This document shows positions 16,187 to 26,031 of a stretch of 64,000 nt of DNA, one piece after another. Location of the stretch: contig NZ_JACCBN010000001.1 of assembly GCF_013409505.1 (NCBI RefSeq), forward strand, positions 5,642,001 through 5,706,000, given 5' to 3'. A model generated the notes under the pieces. That model was not told the origin of the DNA and made no database searches. It saw nothing but the letters and a program-made list of their open reading frames with translations. The stretch's first letter is position 1, and each line of letters begins with the position of its first letter. A program made the translations under genes and the position numbers. Origin of the DNA: Actinomycetospora corticicola (GTDB lineage Bacteria > Actinomycetota > Actinomycetes > Mycobacteriales > Pseudonocardiaceae).

Positions 16187-16717
16187 ATGAGCGCCCGACA
16201 GCCGGACGACTGGTCGAGCCCGGTCCCCGCGGACGACCCGACGCCGCCGCAGGGCTGGGCGGCCATGGACCGCGCGTTCACACCGGCCCCGGGGACGCCG
16301 ATCGAGCGGCCGGCGCCCGCGCCGTCCGACGGGCCGACCCTGCCGCACCCGGCGACGCCGCGGCACCTGCAGGCCCTGCCGTCCGCGCTGCCGGCGTCCG
16401 CGCCCCGGACCGGCGCGTTCGGACGTCCGATCGGGCGGCACCGCCCCACGGCGCTCATGCGGCTCGTGGAGGTCGCCCGGGTGCTGACCGGCGGGCTCAT
16501 GGTGCTCGCGCTCGTCGTCGTCGTGGCACCCCTCGTGCTGCGGGCGGTCGGGCCCGGGCTCGGCGTCGTGGTGGGGCACGTCAGCGGCGCCGTGGTGGCG
16601 CTCGCGGCCACCGGGGTCGCGGCCTGGCGCCGGACCCCGGTGTGGGCGGCCACGGTCGCCGCGGCGGCCGTGCCCGTCACGGTGCTGGTGGTGCTCTACC
16701 TCAACTGGTGGGCCTGA
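16187..16717 (+). CDS. Hypothetical Pro-rich membrane protein
   Basis: 176 residues, no family recognised. The first 85 residues are Pro/Ala-rich and probably disordered (RPAPAPSDGPTLPHPATP). Three hydrophobic helices follow at about 98-120, 122-142 and 148-172 (GGLMVLALVVVVAPLVLRAV, VVGHVSGAVVALAATGVAAW, ATVAAAAVPVTVLVVLYLNW). An AGGAAGGACGAG stretch upstream of ATG 16187 supports the start. Its last 17 bp overlap the 3' end of the oppositely oriented kynureninase gene. Confidence 0.65.
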   Translation: MSARQPDDWSSPVPADDPTPPQGWAAMDRAFTPAPGTPIERPAPAPSDGPTLPHPATPRHLQALPSALPASAPRTGAFGRPIGRHRPTALMRLVEVARVLTGGLMVLALVVVVAPLVLRAVGPGLGVVVGHVSGAVVALAATGVAAWRRTPVWAATVAAAAVPVTVLVVLYLNWWA

Positions 16718-17924
16718 GCCCCGCGACCTCGGAGAGCACCTCGAACCCCGCCGCCACCTCGGCGAAGGACGTCGAGAGCGGGCTCAGCCCGATGCGGACT
16801 CCGTCGGGCGCCCGGAAGTCGGGGATGACGCCGCGTTCCCACAGCGCCGCGACCAGCGCCCGGGCGTCCGGGTGCCGCACGGTGACGTGCCCGCCGCGAC
16901 GATCGGGATCGCGGGGGGAGGCGAGCTCGAGGCCGAGGGCGTCGGCGTACTCGACGGCGAACGCCGTCAGGCCGACCGACTTCGTCCGCACCGCGTCGAT
17001 CCCGACCTCCGCGTACAGGTCCAGCCCCACCTGCAGCGGCACGGTGGCGAGCACCGGCGGCGTGCCGGAGAGGAACTGCCGGATGCCGGCGGCCGGCTCG
17101 TAGCCCGCCGCCATGGCGAACGGGTCGTGGCGCCCGAACCAGCCCTGGATCGGCTGGCGCAGCACCCCGTGGTGGCGGGTCGCGACGTAGGCGAAGGCGG
17201 GGGAGCCGGGGCCGCCACCGAGGTACTTGTAGGTGCACCCGACGGCGAGGTCTGCGCCCCAGCCGTCGAGGTCGACCGGCACCGAACCGACCGAGTGGCA
17301 GAGGTCCCAGAGCACGGGCGCGCCGGCGTCGTGGGCGAGCCCGGTGATCGGCGCCGCGTCCGCGAGGTACCCGGAGCGGTAGGTGACGTGGGAGAGCACG
17401 ACGAGGGCCGTGCGGGGCCCGATCGCCGCGGCGGCCTGCTCGGGCGGGACCCCGCCGGCCCGGTCGGTGGGGATCCAGCGCAGGGTGCGACCGGTCTCCG
17501 CCGCGATGCCCTCGAGCAGGTAGCGGTCGGTCGGGAAGTCGTCGTCGGAGAGCACGATCTCGTCGCGCTCCGCGGGCGCGGCGTCCACGGCCGCGCGGGC
17601 GAGCTTGTAGAGCAGCACGCTCGTCGAGTCGCCGACGATCGTCTGGCCCGGTGCCGCTCCGAGCAGCACCGACCCGAGCCGGTCCCCGAGCTCGGTCGGC
17701 AGCGCCACCCACTGCTCGTCCCAGCCGCGGATGAGCCGGTCGCCCCAGTCCTCGCGGGCGAACCGTGCCAGGGCGTCGGCGGTGACCGTGAGCGGACGAC
17801 CCAGCGAGTTGCCGTCCAGGTAGGCGGTCTCCGGGCCGAGCACGAAGCGGTCCCGGCAGCGCGCGAGGGGGTCGGTGGCGTCGAGCTCCCGTGCGCGGTC
17901 GGCGAGGCCGTCGAGGTCGGTCAC
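16701..17924 (-). CDS. kynU: Kynureninase
   Basis: 407 residues, close to the family norm. PLP-dependent fold-type I: YLDGNSLGRP near the N-terminus, DSTSVLLYKLA, LSHVTYRSGYLAD, WDLCHSVGSVPVDLDGWGADLAVGCTYKYLGGGPGSPAF containing the Schiff-base Lys in TYKYL, and FLSGTPPVLATVPLQ. It hydrolyses L-kynurenine to anthranilate and alanine, or 3-hydroxykynurenine to 3-hydroxyanthranilate. It starts at GTG 17924, inside the stop of the upstream MpaB-type gene. Tryptophan dioxygenase and a recognisable kynurenine formamidase are absent from the window. Confidence 0.93.
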   Translation of the reverse strand: MTDLDGLADRARELDATDPLARCRDRFVLGPETAYLDGNSLGRPLTVTADALARFAREDWGDRLIRGWDEQWVALPTELGDRLGSVLLGAAPGQTIVGDSTSVLLYKLARAAVDAAPAERDEIVLSDDDFPTDRYLLEGIAAETGRTLRWIPTDRAGGVPPEQAAAAIGPRTALVVLSHVTYRSGYLADAAPITGLAHDAGAPVLWDLCHSVGSVPVDLDGWGADLAVGCTYKYLGGGPGSPAFAYVATRHHGVLRQPIQGWFGRHDPFAMAAGYEPAAGIRQFLSGTPPVLATVPLQVGLDLYAEVGIDAVRTKSVGLTAFAVEYADALGLELASPRDPDRRGGHVTVRHPDARALVAALWERGVIPDFRAPDGVRIGLSPLSTSFAEVAAGFEVLSEVAGLRPTS

Positions 17925-18763
17925 GCCGCGTCCCCGAGCATCGCCCTCTCCTTCGCCAGCGCCTCGCGCGCCACGGGGCCGCGCTGCCAGGTCTCGGGCA
18001 GGGTGAGGACGGTCGACCGCAACGCGCGGATCGCGAGACCGGCCGCGAGATCCGTCGTCGGGAGCCCGGGCAGGCCGTGCATCCGGCGGGCCCAGCGGGG
18101 CTGCAGCGCGAAGCCGAGGGTCGCGAGGGCGGCCCAGGCGGGGCGGGCCGGGGTGGCCAGCGCGACCTTCGCCGGCATCGGCGGCGCGAGCAGGCGCAGG
18201 GCACCGCTGCGGCTCGTGGACGAGGCCCGCAGCTCCGGGCGCACCGCCTCGAAGTAGGCGTCGACCTCGGCGCGGGAGGCGGGCACGTCGGTGGCGCCGA
18301 GCAGCTCGGCGGCCCGGACCTGCTCGGCGAGGAACCGGTCGGCCTCGGCGTCGGTGAGCCCGCCCCCGGCGCGCTGCACGGCGTCGAGGAACCCGTGGAC
18401 CTCGGTGACGTGGACCCAGCGGAGCAGGTCGGGCTCGGAGGCCGCATAGGTCCGGCCGGTGACGGGGTCGACACCGCGCACGTGCTCGTGGGCGCGGCGG
18501 ACGTGACCGGCGATGCGGTCGACCTCGTCCCGCGGGCCGTAGGTCACCGTCATCACGTACTGCGCGGTGCGCGCGAGGCGCGGCCAGAACTGCGTGCGGA
18601 AGTCGGAGTGCTGGTCGACACCGGCGAGCGCGCGGGGGTGCAGGGCCTGGGTGAACAGCGCGGCGATCCCGCCCGGACCCGCGGCCGGGTCGGCCATCAC
18701 CTTCCAGGTCACGCTCCCGGGCCCGAAGTAACCGAGGGCCGGGTCCCGCGGGAGATCCGTCAT
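17921..18763 (-). CDS. MpaB/latex-clearing-type oxygenase domain protein (DUF2236)
   Basis: 280 residues from ATG 18763. The family pattern is clear: GYFGPGSVTWKVMADPAAGPGGIAALFTQALHPRALAGV, then DFRTQFWPRLARTAQYVMTVTYG, VRRAHEHVRGVDP, DLLRWVHVTEVHGFLDA with conserved His residues that bind haem in characterised members, and the C-terminal PARPAWAALATLGFALQP. Characterised relatives are haem b oxygenases; the substrate here is unknown. It is coupled at both ends: its ATG overlaps the hydrolase stop (ATGA) and its stop overlaps the kynU start. Confidence 0.85.
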   Translation of the reverse strand: MTDLPRDPALGYFGPGSVTWKVMADPAAGPGGIAALFTQALHPRALAGVDQHSDFRTQFWPRLARTAQYVMTVTYGPRDEVDRIAGHVRRAHEHVRGVDPVTGRTYAASEPDLLRWVHVTEVHGFLDAVQRAGGGLTDAEADRFLAEQVRAAELLGATDVPASRAEVDAYFEAVRPELRASSTSRSGALRLLAPPMPAKVALATPARPAWAALATLGFALQPRWARRMHGLPGLPTTDLAAGLAIRALRSTVLTLPETWQRGPVAREALAKERAMLGDAA

Positions 18764-19686
18764 GGTTCCAGGGTGTCCTCGCGGAGCCAGGTCCGCCACG
18801 TGGGCACCAGGACGTCGAGCAGACCGACGGGGTTCTCGACGTTCGGCGAGTGCGCCGCCCCGGCCACGGCCGCGAACTCCGCCTCCAGCCGGTCGGCCAT
18901 CGTGCGCTGGGTGGTGACCGGCCAGGCGTCGTCGTGCATCCCGCACACCACGAGCGTCGCGAGCCGACGGCCCCGCAGGGCGGCCACCAGCTCCGGGACG
19001 CGGTCCGGTTCGCTGCGCAGCGCGTCGCCCATGCCGAGCAGCGCGACCGGCGAGGAGCGCTGCAGCCGCAGCTTGAGGAAGCCCGCCACGGCGGGGGAGG
19101 CCGCCTCCCAGTCGCCCGCCTCCTCGCGCAGGGCGACGACCGCCTCGAGTCCGCGCCGACGCAGCACGGGCTCCAGGACGTCGAGACGGGTGCGGCGCGG
19201 CCCCATCGGCAGCTCGCCCGGCCCGGTGTCCATGAGGGTGAGGCCGCGCACCGGCGCGCCCGCCAGCACCGCCGCCCGCGCGACCAGCCCGCCGAAGGAG
19301 TGCCCGAGCAGCAGCACGGTGCGTCCGGCGTCGACCTCGTCGCGCACGATCCGCGCCACGAGCGCCCCGAGGGAACTCGCCCGGTGGTCGAGCTCGCCGG
19401 GCAGCGGCGGCGACTCGAACTGCCCCGGCAGGTCCAGCGCGAGGACCCCGATCCCGGCGTCCGCGATCGGGTCGATCAGCGGCGCGAAGTCCTCCTTCGA
19501 GCCCGAGTAACCGGGCACCAGCACCGCGACCGCGTCCCACGCCTCGTCCGGCGTGCGGGCCCGGGCCTCGGCGCGCAGCGCGACGAGCGGCCCCGGCAGC
19601 TCCACCCGCTCCGCCCGGTGCGGCGTGAGCTGCGCGCTCGCGCGCGGCGCCTCCGCGACCCGCACGGGGAGGGGCTCGTGGCTCAC
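18760..19686 (-). CDS. Alpha/beta-hydrolase
   Basis: 308 residues, first gene of the hydrolase - MpaB - kynU operon. The nucleophile elbow is GHSFGG (Ser at about 133), the oxyanion region LVPGYSGSKEDF, the acid probably the Asp in CGMHDDAW, and the His in AGAAHSPNVENP. A cap domain lies between about 165 and 230. It could be a lipase/esterase-like hydrolase; as neighbour of kynureninase, N-formylkynurenine formamidase activity is conceivable, but the sequence does not show the HGG signature of known formamidases. Confidence 0.8.
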   Translation of the reverse strand: MSHEPLPVRVAEAPRASAQLTPHRAERVELPGPLVALRAEARARTPDEAWDAVAVLVPGYSGSKEDFAPLIDPIADAGIGVLALDLPGQFESPPLPGELDHRASSLGALVARIVRDEVDAGRTVLLLGHSFGGLVARAAVLAGAPVRGLTLMDTGPGELPMGPRRTRLDVLEPVLRRRGLEAVVALREEAGDWEAASPAVAGFLKLRLQRSSPVALLGMGDALRSEPDRVPELVAALRGRRLATLVVCGMHDDAWPVTTQRTMADRLEAEFAAVAGAAHSPNVENPVGLLDVLVPTWRTWLREDTLEP

Positions 19687-19775
19687 CCTCGTCAGTGTGC
19701 CCCATCACGGTGACGTCGCGGTGTCCTCACCGGCCGCCCCCACTGGTCGTCACCCGTCGTCGTCACCGGTCGTCC

Positions 19776-21152
19776 TCACCGGGGCGGGCGCAGCCCCACG
19801 ACCGTCCCGCCGCGCTGTTCGACCACCGTCGCCCCGACCACGTCCACCCCGATCGGCCCGGGCTGGTCGGCCCGACGGTCGACGGGGATCAGCGGCCGCA
19901 CCGCGCCGGTCGCGGCGTCCACCGGGGCGAGCCCGGCAGCGACGGGGACGAGCACCGTCGTCGGGGCACCGAGCACCCCGGTCGGCACCGCGGCCCCCGG
20001 CCCGAGCGTGCCGGGCAGGGTCCAGCGGGGGAGCAGCGTCGAGGGGTCGAGCCCGATCGTCGCGGTGCCGGTCCACCACAGCAGCACCGGACCGGCGAGC
20101 CGCGCCCCGAGCCCCTGGCCCGCCGGATCGGTGGCCGTGGAGTCGGGGATCGAGCCGGCGGCCGGGCCGAGCGGCACGGTCGAGACCGGCGTGCCGGCCG
20201 CGTCGTAGACGCGCAACGTCCCGTCCGGGGCCTCGAGGGCCGTGCGGGACTCCGCGGTGGCCACCAACCGGCCGCCGGTCACACCGGAGAGCACGCTGAA
20301 GCGGTCCTCGGGGCGGTCGTACTCGGCCGGGGCCGAGGACAGCACGGAGAGCCGCTCGGACGGTTCGCCGGGGCAGCGCTCGAGCACCGCGACGTCGTCC
20401 GCGCCGACCGCGACCGAGGTGTGCGGGCACTGCGCCCGCGGCTGGGGGGCGCTCTGCACGGGGGTGGGGAGGGCGCCGTACTCGAGGGTCGCGACCAGGT
20501 CGTCGCGCCACACCTCGAGGTAGTCCCGCCCGGTCGCGGTGACGTGGGAGCCGTCGGCGAGCAGCCGGGTCCCGGGCCGCACGTCGGCGTTACGGGAGGG
20601 GCCGCGGTCACCCGTCGAGGGGTCGAAGGACGCGACGTCGCTGCAGAACGTCCCCACCGGCGAGGTGGTACGGAACAGGGCGAGCACCACGCCCGAACCC
20701 TCGCCCAGCGTGCAGAGCGGGTCGGGGCGGCGGTACTCCCACGCGACGGCCCCGGTGGCCGCGTCCAGCCCGGTGACCACGCCCGTGCCGTCGGGCTCCG
20801 TGCGCCCGGTGGCCACGGCGGCCCCGACGCTCACCGGCCCGCCGAGCAGACCCGGCCCGGGCGGTGCGCCGACCGGGTCGGTGGCCCGCCAGGCCTCGGC
20901 CAGGACGGTGGGGACGGCGGCCTGGTCGGGCGAGGGGATCGTGCGGAACTGCTCGAGAGTGGTCGAGGCCTCGTCCCCGGAGCGGACGAACAGGACCACC
21001 CCGACGACGGCCAGGACCACGATGAGCGCGATCACCACCAGGTCACCCCGGCGGCGGCGCTCCGCCCGGGGCCACCAGGTGTCCCGCCGGGAGGGCGGGG
21101 CCGGGTCGGACGACCCGGCCCCCTCGCGCTGCTCCGGCGGTGCGCTGCTCAC
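19776..21152 (-). CDS. PQQ-like beta-propeller membrane-anchored protein
   Basis: 458 residues. A cytosolic Arg-rich start precedes one transmembrane helix at about 38-57 (GDLVVIALIVVLAVVGVVLFV). The extracytoplasmic part is a series of propeller blades with GLDAATGAVAWEYR, ASFDPSTGDRG, GLDPSTLLPRW and PVDAATGAVRP motifs. Cys residues (PLCTLGEG, TFCSDV, AQCPHT, ERCPGE) may form disulfides. It matches the Ala/Val-rich Rv3212-type protein encoded next to rhlE in mycobacteria. Function unknown; the gene ends 12 bp before the rhlE stop region, on the same strand and downstream of it. Confidence 0.8.
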   Translation of the reverse strand: MSSAPPEQREGAGSSDPAPPSRRDTWWPRAERRRRGDLVVIALIVVLAVVGVVLFVRSGDEASTTLEQFRTIPSPDQAAVPTVLAEAWRATDPVGAPPGPGLLGGPVSVGAAVATGRTEPDGTGVVTGLDAATGAVAWEYRRPDPLCTLGEGSGVVLALFRTTSPVGTFCSDVASFDPSTGDRGPSRNADVRPGTRLLADGSHVTATGRDYLEVWRDDLVATLEYGALPTPVQSAPQPRAQCPHTSVAVGADDVAVLERCPGEPSERLSVLSSAPAEYDRPEDRFSVLSGVTGGRLVATAESRTALEAPDGTLRVYDAAGTPVSTVPLGPAAGSIPDSTATDPAGQGLGARLAGPVLLWWTGTATIGLDPSTLLPRWTLPGTLGPGAAVPTGVLGAPTTVLVPVAAGLAPVDAATGAVRPLIPVDRRADQPGPIGVDVVGATVVEQRGGTVVGLRPPR

Positions 21153-21164
21153 CCCGAGATGAAA

Positions 21165-22706
<1,542 letters not shown>

Positions 22707-23131
22707 CCCGTGGTCGTCGGCGACGACCTCGGTGACCTCGTCGGGGTTCTCGGGGGTGTCGATGGAGTTCAGGGGTCTGCCTCTCTCGCGGCGGGTGCAC
22801 GCGAGATGTGCCGGTTGGCTCGACCGCTCCGCCCGGGCATCGGTGCCGTGTTCGGGCGAGAAGGGCGGGAGAACCAGGGAGACCCGCGCGCGCTGGTACG
22901 TCCCGTTCCGGGGCCGACCGTCGGTCGGCCCGCTCGGGAGCGGGAGGGCCCGCGGCCGGCGACGACGTGCGTGGGGGAGCGGCTCCTGGTGGGGCCACAT
23001 CGGTCAGGTAGGGGTGTCACCGGCCTGGACCTGCCCTCATGGTACCTGCCCCGTCCACCGGTGCCGACCACCACCGCACCGCGTCGCGGTCGCGGGCGCT
23101 CCCCGGACGGGTGGTCGTAGGCTTCCGCGCC
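22707..23131. other. Long leader/divergent promoter region of the helicase gene
   Basis: 425 bp between the rhlE ATG and the ferritin-like gene. Up to about 65 bp next to rhlE may be coding if the CTG start is used. A minus-strand -10 candidate TACCAT is at 23044-23039, which would give an rhlE leader of more than 300 nt. On the plus strand TAGGCT (23118-23123) serves the ferritin-like gene. I see no known riboswitch. Long 5' leaders are common for DEAD-box helicase genes that autoregulate. Confidence 0.5.
23118..23123 (+). promoter_or_regulatory. -10 element for a leaderless ferritin-like gene
   Basis: TAGGCT (TANNNT) ends 8 nt before GTG 23132, and no ribosome-binding site lies between. 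Confidence 0.5.
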
Positions 23132-23779
23132 GTGAGCGACGGCGGCGTACGGGACGAATCGCGGGCCCTGCTGGGCCTCGTGGCCTACGGCGAGCTCGCC
23201 GCCTTCAGCCGGCTCGCCGCGGACGCGCAGCGCGCGCCGGACCTCGCGGGGCGCATCGAGCTGGCGACCCTGGCCGCCGTCGAGATGGACCACTTCCGAC
23301 GGGTGCGCGACCACCTCGCGGAGGGCGGCGTCGACGTCGCGGACGCCATGGCGCCCTTCGTCGAGCGGGTCGACCGGTTGCTTCGCACCGTCGCGGGCCG
23401 GGACTGGGCCGAGGCGCTGGTCGCGACGACGCTGGGTCGGGGCCTCGTCACCGACCTGCAGACCGAGGCGCTGGAGAGCCTGGACGGCGGCGACGCCGAC
23501 CTGGTCCGCGAGGTGATCGCGGACGCCGGGCACGACGCGTTCGTCGCCGAGCGCATCCGGGAGGCCTGCGTCGACCCGCAGGTGCACGGCCGGCTGTCGA
23601 TGTGGGCGCGCCGGCTGCTCGGCGAGGCGCTCGTGGCGGTGACCGAGGCCCTCGCCGAACCGGGCCTGGCGGCGGCGCTGGCGTCCGACGGCGCGCCGGC
23701 CCCGACCGGGACCCGTTCGCCCGTGCTCAAGCGCCTCAAGTCGGCGCACAACAAGCGGGTCGCCGCGCTGGGGCTGTAG
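23132..23779 (+). CDS. Ferritin-like fold protein
   Basis: 215 residues, all helical. ALLGLVAYGELAAFSRLAADAQRAPDLAGRIELATLAAVEMDHFRRVRDHL carries the E...ExxxH pattern of a four-helix ferritin-like di-metal site, with further acidic and His residues in the second half (EVIADAGHDAFV). It is the actinobacterial tRNA-hydroxylase-like (MiaE-related) family usually encoded beside rhlE, as in Rv3210c. The substrate is unknown. The C-terminus is basic (LKRLKSAHNKRVAALGL). Start GTG 23132 is supported by the -10 element at leaderless spacing. Confidence 0.8.
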   Translation: MSDGGVRDESRALLGLVAYGELAAFSRLAADAQRAPDLAGRIELATLAAVEMDHFRRVRDHLAEGGVDVADAMAPFVERVDRLLRTVAGRDWAEALVATTLGRGLVTDLQTEALESLDGGDADLVREVIADAGHDAFVAERIREACVDPQVHGRLSMWARRLLGEALVAVTEALAEPGLAAALASDGAPAPTGTRSPVLKRLKSAHNKRVAALGL

Positions 23780-23874
23780 CGCCCGTTCGCCCTGAGCGAG
23801 CCCGGCCGCCCCGGGTGCCCGATCTGGTCTAGCCTCGCGGACGCCAGGTCAAGGAACGAGGACCGGAGGGTCGC

Positions 23875-24105
23875 GTGGAGGTCAAGATCGGCGTCGCGGA
23901 CAGCCCGCGCGAACTCGTCGTCTCGAGCGGGCAGACGCCCGACGAGGTGGCGGAGCTCGTCGACGGTGCCCTGTCCGGCAGCAGCGGCACCCTGTCGCTC
24001 ACCGACGACAAGGGCCGCCGCTACCTCATCCCGGCCACCCGCATCGCCTACGTGGAGATCGCACCCTCCGAGGTGCGGCGCGTGGGCTTCGGGGTCGGTA
24101 GCTGA
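23875..24105 (+). CDS. DUF3107 small protein (Rv3208A/TB9.4-like)
   Basis: 76 residues starting at GTG 23875 with a GGAGGG ribosome-binding site. EVKIGVADSPRELVV, then TPDEVAELVDGAL and GTLSLTDDKGRRYLIPATRIAYVEI fill the whole family length. A small alpha/beta protein of unknown function, conserved across actinobacteria between rhlE and a TetR gene as here. A -10-like TAGCCT occurs at about 23830. A strong hairpin terminator follows immediately. Confidence 0.88.
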   Translation: MEVKIGVADSPRELVVSSGQTPDEVAELVDGALSGSSGTLSLTDDKGRRYLIPATRIAYVEIAPSEVRRVGFGVGS

Positions 24106-24131
24106 GGGAGTCCCTGACGACGGGGACTCCC
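24106..24131. terminator. Hairpin terminator between DUF3107 and TetR genes
   Basis: GGGAGTCCC, an 8-nt loop, GGGACTCCC: a perfect 9-bp stem beginning right after the DUF3107 stop codon. It lies between convergent genes, so it can serve both strands. Confidence 0.75.
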
Positions 24132-24144
24132 GGTCGGGAGGGCG

Positions 24145-24807
24145 TCAGCCCTCCTGCCGGGGGAACCCGCCGCCGATGCCGCGCCACGCGAGCGTGGACA
24201 TGAGCGCGATGGCGTCCTCGCGGGGGGGCTGCAGCCCGGCGTCGAGCCAGTAGCGCGCCGCCGTCGTGGACAACCCGACGAGCCCCACGGCCAGCAGCCG
24301 GGCCCGCTCCGGCTCCAGCCCGGCGTCCGCGGTGACGACCTCGGTCACCGCGTCGATGCAGTCGCTGGTCGCCCGGTCGACGATCTCCGCGATCTCGGGC
24401 GTGGCCCGCGTGTCGGTCTCGAACACCAGGCGCATCGCACCGTCGCGCGAGGACACCACGTCGAAGTAGGCCTGCACGGCGGCGTGCACCCGGGCCTTGT
24501 TGTCGGTGGTCGAGCGCATCGCCGCGCGGACCGTGCGCACCATCTCGTTGGCGGCGGACTCGACGAGCGCCCGGTAGAGGTCGAGCTTGCCGGGGAAGTG
24601 CTGGTAGAGCACCGGCTTGCTGACGCCGGCGCGCTCGGCGATCTCGTCCATCGCGGCCGCGTGGTAGCCCTGGGCCCCGAACACCGACCGGGCGGCCGCC
24701 AGGAGCTGTGCGCGCCGCTGCGAGCGCGACATGCGGGGCCGGCCCCCCGGACCCGGGGCGGGGGATCCGCCGGCCGCCGTCTGCGCCGCCGCTCCGGTCT
24801 CGCTCAT
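24145..24807 (-). CDS. TetR-family transcriptional regulator
   Basis: 220 residues from ATG 24807. A disordered N-terminal stretch (about 1-25) precedes the HTH: RRAQLLAAARSVFGAQGYHAAAMDEIAERAGVSKPVLYQHFPGKLDLYRALV, with recognition helix SKPVLYQHF. The ligand domain contains RLVFETDTRATPEIAEIV. It corresponds to the TetR gene (Rv3208 type) of the conserved rhlE-moeZ block. A divergent alpha/beta-hydrolase gene begins 178 bp away and is the obvious candidate target. The ligand is unknown. Confidence 0.9.
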   Translation of the reverse strand: MSETGAAAQTAAGGSPAPGPGGRPRMSRSQRRAQLLAAARSVFGAQGYHAAAMDEIAERAGVSKPVLYQHFPGKLDLYRALVESAANEMVRTVRAAMRSTTDNKARVHAAVQAYFDVVSSRDGAMRLVFETDTRATPEIAEIVDRATSDCIDAVTEVVTADAGLEPERARLLAVGLVGLSTTAARYWLDAGLQPPREDAIALMSTLAWRGIGGGFPRQEG

Positions 24808-24984
24808 CGACTCACCGCTCCCCTCGTCCGCGTTCCCGTCCGGGCGCACGTGTGCCGCCCCGACCGGTCGGGGCGACCCTACCGACCGTGACGCTCCGAC
24901 GCGTCCGTCACGCGCGGTTCGCCGACCGTCGCCCTCCGGGACACCGGCCGGGCGGATTCGCTTCACCTGTCGTCCACCGGCACC

Positions 24985-26031
24985 ATGGTCATCGTGACGA
25001 TCACGGCTCCGGGGAGTGGCCCGCAGGTGAACGGGACCCCGGTCCCGCTCGCCCCGACCGGCGCGCTCGGGCCGATCGGCGACCCCACGCCGCACTGGCC
25101 GGGACGCCGGGTGACCGTCGACGGGCTCGAGCTGCACGTGCGCGACACCCCGGCGACCGGCGCGCCGTCCGGCACGGTCGTGTACGTGCACGGGCTCGGC
25201 GGTTCGGCCACGAACTGGACCGACCTCGCCGGCGCGCTCTCCTCGCGGTGGACCGGGCACGCGGTCGACCTCCCGGGCTTCGGCCACTCCACCCCCCGCG
25301 TCGACCGGGACTACTCGCTGCGCGCCCACGCCGACGCCGTCGGCGCCTACGTCGCCTCGCTCGGCGAGCCGGTGCACCTGGTGGGCAACTCGCTCGGCGG
25401 TGCCGTCGCGCTCTGCGTCGCGGCCGAGAACCCGGGCTCGGTCCTGACGACGACGCTGGTCAGCCCGGCCATGCCCGACCTGCGCCCGGCGCCGGCGCGC
25501 CTCGGCGACGGGAAGATGGCGCTGGCGGCCATCCCGCTGGTCGGAGCGCGCACGCGCCGTGAGCTGGCCGCCGAGGACCCGGGGACGCGGCTGCGGCGCA
25601 CCATGCGTCTCTGCTACGCCGACCCGGACGCGGTCAGCCCGGCCGCCTTCGCCCAGGCCGTCACCGAGGCGACCGAGCGCGCCGAGTACCCGTGGCTGGC
25701 GGAGGCGCTGCAGCGGTCCTTCGGCGGCCTCGTGTCCACCTGGTTCGCCCCCCGCTCGCGCTCGCTGTGGTCGATCGCGGCACGGGTGCGCACCCCCACC
25801 CTCGTGGTCTGGGGCGAGCTCGACCGGCTCATCTCGGTGCGCAAGGCCCGACGCACCGTCGACTCCATCCCCCGTGCCCGCCTGCTGCGCCTGCCGGGGA
25901 CGGGCCACGTGGCGCAGATGGAACGACCCGCCGTGGTCGCGCGGGCCGTCCTCGGGATGGTCGATGCGGTCGCGGCCGGTACGTGGGACACCGTCGGAGT
26001 TCGTCCGGTGTGTGGGACCGTGCTGGGGTGA
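24985..26031 (+). CDS. Alpha/beta-hydrolase
   Basis: 348 residues. YVHGLGGSATNWTDLA (oxyanion loop), DLPGFGHSTP, nucleophile elbow VGNSLGGAVA with Ser at about 135, acid in VVWGELDRLIS, and His in PGTGHVAQMERP. This is the haloperoxidase/epoxide hydrolase-like branch without an obvious dehalogenase triad. It is conserved upstream of DUF3152 and moeZ in relatives. The GTGA overlap with the DUF3152 gene means coupled translation. The substrate is unknown; the initial ATG 24985 has no strong ribosome-binding site, and GTG 24994 is an alternative. Confidence 0.82.
   Translation: MVIVTITAPGSGPQVNGTPVPLAPTGALGPIGDPTPHWPGRRVTVDGLELHVRDTPATGAPSGTVVYVHGLGGSATNWTDLAGALSSRWTGHAVDLPGFGHSTPRVDRDYSLRAHADAVGAYVASLGEPVHLVGNSLGGAVALCVAAENPGSVLTTTLVSPAMPDLRPAPARLGDGKMALAAIPLVGARTRRELAAEDPGTRLRRTMRLCYADPDAVSPAAFAQAVTEATERAEYPWLAEALQRSFGGLVSTWFAPRSRSLWSIAARVRTPTLVVWGELDRLISVRKARRTVDSIPRARLLRLPGTGHVAQMERPAVVARAVLGMVDAVAAGTWDTVGVRPVCGTVLG

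Noticed and set aside
18760-19686. Alpha/beta-hydrolase as kynurenine formamidase beside kynureninase
   Set aside because: No HGG signature or cyclase-type metal motif; the context alone is not enough.
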